Below, one piece after another: positions 60,501 through 64,000 of a stretch of DNA of 64,000 nt (positions are counted from its first letter, which is position 1; every line of letters starts with the position of its first letter). Below the pieces are notes generated by a model, which saw only the letters and a list, made by a program, of their open reading frames with translations, was not told where the DNA came from and ran no database searches. The translations under genes and the position numbers were made by a program. The stretch is from NCBI GenBank assembly GCA_000333855.2, contig CM007347.1, positions 302,541-366,540 of the forward strand, in the 5' to 3' direction. Source of the stretch: Endotrypanum monterogeii. Lineage: Eukaryota; Euglenozoa; Kinetoplastea; Trypanosomatida; Trypanosomatidae.

Positions 60501-62507
60501 AACGTCGTGACGCTTGTGGTGGAAGAAGTGCAGCTTTTACATATCGAATATCCCCCATCCCTCATTGCACGTGCTGCCCCCTCCGCGGACGCGGAGAACG
60601 CCGCAGGCGGTGGTGTGGCGAAAAATATTGAGGACAGTCACTACATCAGAAGCGGTGTCAATGAAATGGAAGGTCTTCTTACGGAGCTGCAGCACGCCAC
60701 GCTCACCGCCCTAGATCGAATGAAACAGCTCGAGCACGCCAAAGCAGGTGTGCGGACGGGAACGTCTGTGAGAATTTTTTCGGAGGACATGGAAGTGAAG
60801 ACAAGTTCCGGGGCCGGCTCGTATTCGACACCTACTTCAGAGAATGCCTCGATGGACCTGCACCAGCTCGATGACGACGTCCAAAACGCGCTTTCATCCC
60901 TTCGTGACGCCGACCGCCGTGGGCTGCAAGATGTGGCGGTGCTCCTTGCGGACATGCGCAGGCACCTGTTCCCCACTCTCTTGGCGAGGTATCGAAATTT
61001 TCTCTCCTCGCAGCGCAAGTTCGCATTAAAGGTCGCCGCGAGCTCCTCCTCAGACACCGCCGCCGCTACGATTCCAGAATCCCCCTCGTGTCTTCGCCGG
61101 GTGGACGGGTGCTTGTATCACACAGACCGATCGCAGTGGATTCGCCTGACGGAGCCATCCAGTATTCTCTCAGCTGCTCTGCTCAACCTCTATGGCCCCT
61201 CTTCACACATCACACTTCGGACGCAACCATCAGACACTAAGAGTGAAGCACCAGCAACAGCATCCACAGAGTCCGAGGTAGCTCCACCAGCTCGAGGCGA
61301 AGCACCACCTAATGCGCCACTACTAGACATGAGCTCTGCAGCGCTGGGCGGATATCCGCAGCTTTTATCGATGGTGAGTCAGATGTCGCCGGCAGCAGCA
61401 ATCGAGGTGCTTCGCCGAGGCGCAAGTGCGGAAGGACCTTTTCCCACGTCGCTGAAGTCCACGCTTTCGGATTACCAGTGGGTCGCCCACCCCAGTGCAC
61501 TGAGCACGAATAGCGGTGGCGGCGGCAACGCAGAGCCCACCATAACCGTTGAGGTTCTGTTTCCCTGGAGCTTTGCCGCGCTTCAGGTCCTCTATACAGA
61601 CGGCGCACCCTTCGACATTTGTGCAGCGCTGGTACGGTGTCATCCCTTTAGTGCCGATGGTGGCAAGTCGCACTCAACTTTTTTTGTCACGCAAGACGGG
61701 CGTTTTCTCATCAAATCTGTCAAGCCGACGGAACTGCGCCATTTTCGGGAGTGGGCGCCGCGATATTTTTCCACCATGGCGGACCACTACACATCACTTG
61801 CGCACAAGCCAACGAAACCACTCGAATCCGAAACGACCGCGCCCGTGCTCGGCGCTCAGTCGACGCTTGGAAAAATTATGGGCCTCTACGCAGTGCACGT
61901 GCAGGGCTCTCGCAGCAGAACCTCCGTGTCGCCCGGCATGTACAGCAGCGCAGGAGCTGGTAACACACCATCGCAGCTTCGCAGATTCCTCACCGATGGG
62001 ACACACTGCTTTATGGTGGCCGAGCAGCTACTCTTCCAGCGCCCCGTGCGAGAGACCTGGGACCTCAAAGGAAGCCAGCGCAACCGCACGACCGATCAAA
62101 ACGCTGCAGTGCGTCTTGACGTCGATCTTGTTCAAGAACGTCTGCGATTAGGCGACTTCTTCTTTTGCACGCCGGAGGAAAAAAATCTCTTGATGAGCCA
62201 CCTCCACCGCGACACCGCGATGTTGGCAGACAGCAGTATTATGGACTACTCCCTTATGGTCTCTGTCGGCACCGACCAGGTGTTTGTGGGCATGATCGAC
62301 TTTTTGCACCCCTACTCCTCCGCTAAAGTGTTGGAGTCGAAGATGAAGTCGGGACTCGACACAGTGCTCGGCTACACCCGCCGCGACCCAACAATCATCA
62401 ACCCGGCAAGCTACGCGGCGCGGTTCATGCTGTGGATGGACGGGTATTTCAACGGCGTACCTGACCGACTTTTCCCCCTCATCCGTGCGCGACTGCTGGA
62501 AGGGTAG
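57561..62507 (+). CDS. FAB1: Phosphatidylinositol 3-phosphate 5-kinase, Fab1/PIKfyve type (FYVE-CCT-PIPK)
   Basis: The 1,648-aa protein has the three diagnostic parts of Fab1/PIKfyve, which makes PI(3,5)P2 from PI3P on endosomes and lysosome-like organelles. The N-terminal FYVE finger has WVED (8-11), C17-x-x-C20, the PI3P-binding RRRHHCRRCG (28-37) and C41-x-x-C44. The last zinc pair RLCRRC (C113, C116) comes only after an insert of about 68 residues. A CCT/TCP1-like chaperonin domain follows (about 426-600, with VLLLAGHLSYP and NVGRDFIGRLSWCLRADI). The C-terminal PIP-kinase domain (about 1326-1640) has SHSTFFVTQDGRFLIKSVK with ATP-site Lys1385, WDLKGSQRNR (1500-1509), IMDYSLMV (D1562) and MIDFLHPY (D1580). 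All catalytic motifs look intact. Low-complexity linkers separate the domains. Shorter than human PIKfyve (about 2,100 aa). ATG follows a splice AG by 12 bases. Confidence 0.95.
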   Translation: MPTDRSLWVEDKYALRCRGCGEKFTVFRRRHHCRRCGQVFCYECLRPPPVTTTSPQNIASNLYQWLAPPSTALARAPRSADTARSGGAWDATGDSRNTSSTAAAAAELSMRLCRRCATTVAENATREVSVSHAEFESSLLTVNSTTQLLSNPSSPRQQTMARTSSSPLTLDNPPGLRGKSFAEKMRTNTARRATPYIETVDRPEAENPPVSLTPELQSHTKPVHTETEEEREVTYSIGRVQRRKPSMMTHWWAAHQQFLKGKAKDNVWRQQIRLNASTLESVGALVQTLSDPVDLSVRFLTAGDMMQLSLGPDGGVPGSAAVLPIADAPTSLSGLLDDLSVACTNHLELRINNTLKSALQNPRASLLCHHFANISWHVVRHTAVGLGANMFDHTFIFSIPAPGQLAQCVVYPGLVNHRRLPSKRVMSPCDNPRVLLLAGHLSYPVQAGEDLVDYVRSYGGYLDKLFQRLVTWHPDVIVVEGGTHHYLRKRIEEEGQMRLVVNVGRDFIGRLSWCLRADIIADLQYVGVGDLATTAPLGHCARFEVLELAEEIHCCAFRGFTAVTFHTLILRGRRLGGDITERDRRNEVWHCEAIETSLKEAIGVAHHLALQANSAVALAREGFPVSLSSAISGIGAAASANITMNLGCQFPSTVQSACQNPPNPAVLSVVKDTIVFNVVHLDQLFEGGGTTSGGSTTTVVNGKSIAAPGAVMSTLTHSRNSELSLVRGVSHGSLALSQCGSRFDLLASSVVSASSTHHPPSSLIGRAEAPIAHAYSVVQQKSVFAFYGVGDETLFHFLVNRCAGTESQVLYLHGTHRVKVTTSTSSILPSSASTLAESGLANVLCASQVTAFQKITAQQSAARALAAVETPDACVVAALVSHLKGYFSLRIRLADGHSSVEATDAGTEAARWGGLYMDVCSPHLLNISTGAFLEWVLYGWLPALWTHAARPSLEVHFQFSPLETPGQQREPNATSVPVYANVVTLVVEEVQLLHIEYPPSLIARAAPSADAENAAGGGVAKNIEDSHYIRSGVNEMEGLLTELQHATLTALDRMKQLEHAKAGVRTGTSVRIFSEDMEVKTSSGAGSYSTPTSENASMDLHQLDDDVQNALSSLRDADRRGLQDVAVLLADMRRHLFPTLLARYRNFLSSQRKFALKVAASSSSDTAAATIPESPSCLRRVDGCLYHTDRSQWIRLTEPSSILSAALLNLYGPSSHITLRTQPSDTKSEAPATASTESEVAPPARGEAPPNAPLLDMSSAALGGYPQLLSMVSQMSPAAAIEVLRRGASAEGPFPTSLKSTLSDYQWVAHPSALSTNSGGGGNAEPTITVEVLFPWSFAALQVLYTDGAPFDICAALVRCHPFSADGGKSHSTFFVTQDGRFLIKSVKPTELRHFREWAPRYFSTMADHYTSLAHKPTKPLESETTAPVLGAQSTLGKIMGLYAVHVQGSRSRTSVSPGMYSSAGAGNTPSQLRRFLTDGTHCFMVAEQLLFQRPVRETWDLKGSQRNRTTDQNAAVRLDVDLVQERLRLGDFFFCTPEEKNLLMSHLHRDTAMLADSSIMDYSLMVSVGTDQVFVGMIDFLHPYSSAKVLESKMKSGLDTVLGYTRRDPTIINPASYAARFMLWMDGYFNGVPDRLFPLIRARLLEG

Positions 62508-64000
62508 GAGGAAGGCACCTGGGGCGATGAGGAGGCACCACGCTTCACACCTCTCCAGCGAAATTGCATGTCTAGTGGAACACACGTGCATTGACCCAGG
62601 GGTATGTTTTCACTCACTCCTTCGCACCCCCTGCCCGATGAACTAGGACCCCGTTGGCCATCCCTCGTTCCCATCGACTGGGTCCGCGACTTTGGCGGCT
62701 GCGGTACTTGAAAGGAATATCGGTGCGTACGGAAGCACGGATCAGTAACCCGGCAATCTGCATTCATGTTGACGGCATTTTGTGTCGCACCATAGCACAA
62801 ATTGTTTGAAAAAGCTCGTATGTGCAAGCTGAATCCATTCCTAGCGACTTGCAAACGCGCCTTTCCCCCGCATACCCCTGCAGCTTGTGTGTACTTAATG
62901 TCTCTCTGGAATCACTTCTTCTTCGTTTCTGCTTCGCCTTGTCGGCGGATGGAGACACGCAGTTGAGTTCGTGGGTGATATGTTTGCCCTCGTGTTTGCA
63001 TCGTAAACACTGCTGCTTTAGGTGTCCTTTTTTTTGTGACAGCCATATCAGTCCCCCTTTAATAGGTACACGGCGAGCCCTGCGGCTGACCCTCAACCCC
63101 CCCCCCCGAAATGGATGCTGAGTACGGGCACCACCTCTTTAGCGAGGTCTGGAGGCCCACAGAGCACGTGTGTTGCACTATGCCTTTTGAGGGGTGCAAA
63201 TAGGCCCCTGCTGCCGCCAGGGCGCTACCAATGCGTGAACTGATAATATCCTCATGGATAATTCAGTGGTGTACCTGAACATCGCAAGCATATGGGTCTT
63301 GCTGTTCTAGAAGCACGTCTGAAGGAACCAAGCGCCTACACACCGATACAGCAGACCACAGGCTGCGGCACTGCCCCTTAGGTGAACGATTTTTTTTTTC
63401 CGACGGGGCATGAGGAATATCGTTCTTCAGCAAACAGCAGTCTCACCTTTCTCGCTGCTGAACTCTATACATGATTAGATGCGTCGCGACGCCTCAAGAA
63501 GTCGTCGAGGGATCTCTCGAAAAAAAAAGGATGTTGTACATTTTTACCCGTCCCCCTGAATCAGTACCCTGAATTCCCTTGTGGGGTCTTGGTTTCTCGT
63601 CGCACTGACAACAACAACAAAAAACTATTTAGTCGCTGACGTCCTCTTCCCCCCCCCCCTATAGCTTCGAGGTGGCTCACCTTCACAGGTAGGTGTGTGT
63701 ACAAGGCAATGCACGTGGTCTCAGACAGCGAACCATCAGCACATGACGGGGACCCTCCGTAGGCCTCTAGCTGACTTGTAGACTTTGAGTTTCGTCTGCA
63801 CGTGACTCCCCGCCCACTAAACTCTCCTCAGCGCACTGCCCCAGACGTATGCCGCCACTCACCCCCCCCCCCACAGTCGCCGACCCCGCCAAGAACGCCA
63901 TAACACACGCAACCGCCTCATCAACATTATCTGTGGCGGACTGCTCTCTCGCTGTTCCTGTAAGCTCACAATCGTACCTGTGGGGGGCACTGATGGACCT
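62508..64000. other. Non-coding tail of the window (1.5 kb)
   Basis: No gene starts or ends here. Unlike the other spacers it has few pyrimidine runs and no (TA)n; most of 62580-63900 is of balanced, GC-moderate composition with many short stop-free frames on both strands. Short runs are present (T8 near 63026, C10 near 63097, T10 near 63390, A8 near 63521, C9 near 63650 and C10 near 63860). It may be a long 3' UTR of the kinase gene holding a degenerate retroposon of the kind common in Leishmania 3' UTRs, but I could not match it to a known element. Confidence 0.55.

Noticed and set aside
1..64000. Cis-spliced introns, CRISPR arrays, insertion sequences, operon promoters
   Set aside because: The genes are uninterrupted frames with family-typical lengths, no direct-repeat/spacer arrays or transposase motifs were seen, and the layout is eukaryotic polycistronic.

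Overview
The window looks like nuclear DNA of a trypanosomatid, most probably a Leishmania-like member of the Leishmaniinae. All 13 convincing protein genes lie on the + strand and have no introns. They are separated by 0.7-3.4 kb spacers full of poly-T, poly-C and poly-A runs, (TA)n/(TG)n microsatellites and polypyrimidine-AG trans-splice acceptor signals. This is the layout of one segment of a polycistronic transcription unit read left to right. There is no strand switch, promoter, tRNA or rRNA gene that I can support. From memory, and not checked, the order MCU - glutaredoxin - 2-oxoglutarate dehydrogenase E1 - Fab1-type kinase resembles Leishmania chromosome 27. I cannot name the species.

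Layout: 1-1818 spacer; 1819-5778 large pseudokinase-like protein; 9022-9981 mitochondrial calcium uniporter subunit; 12435-15125 MATE-family transporter with a long N-terminal tail; 16828-17889 leucine-rich-repeat protein; 18635-18925 dithiol glutaredoxin; 20710-30585 giant right-handed beta-helix protein (about 3,290 aa); 33149-34717 unknown protein; 35744-38353 putative mitochondrial helical-repeat protein; 39348-41075 unknown Ser/acidic-rich protein; 42198-45284 WD40 protein; 46448-48706 RIB72/EFHC1-type axonemal DM10 protein; 52095-55127 2-oxoglutarate dehydrogenase E1; 57561-62507 FYVE-CCT-PIP kinase (Fab1/PIKfyve). The last 1.5 kb is non-coding.

The genes are not a functional operon. 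As usual in trypanosomatids, neighbours share transcription but not pathway: mitochondrial calcium and TCA-cycle enzymes, flagellar structure, endosomal lipid signalling and redox proteins are interleaved. Several start codons had to be moved from a non-ATG or pre-acceptor position to the first sensible ATG, and the reasons are given per gene.

Points most worth a second look: the giant beta-helix protein with its extra C-terminal module; a perfect 32-bp inverted repeat around a C13A14 spacer at 41.4 kb; a perfect 48-bp (CA)8(TA)8(TG)8 palindrome at 38.66 kb; a probable decayed gene at 50.3-51.3 kb; and a split FYVE finger in the Fab1-type kinase.
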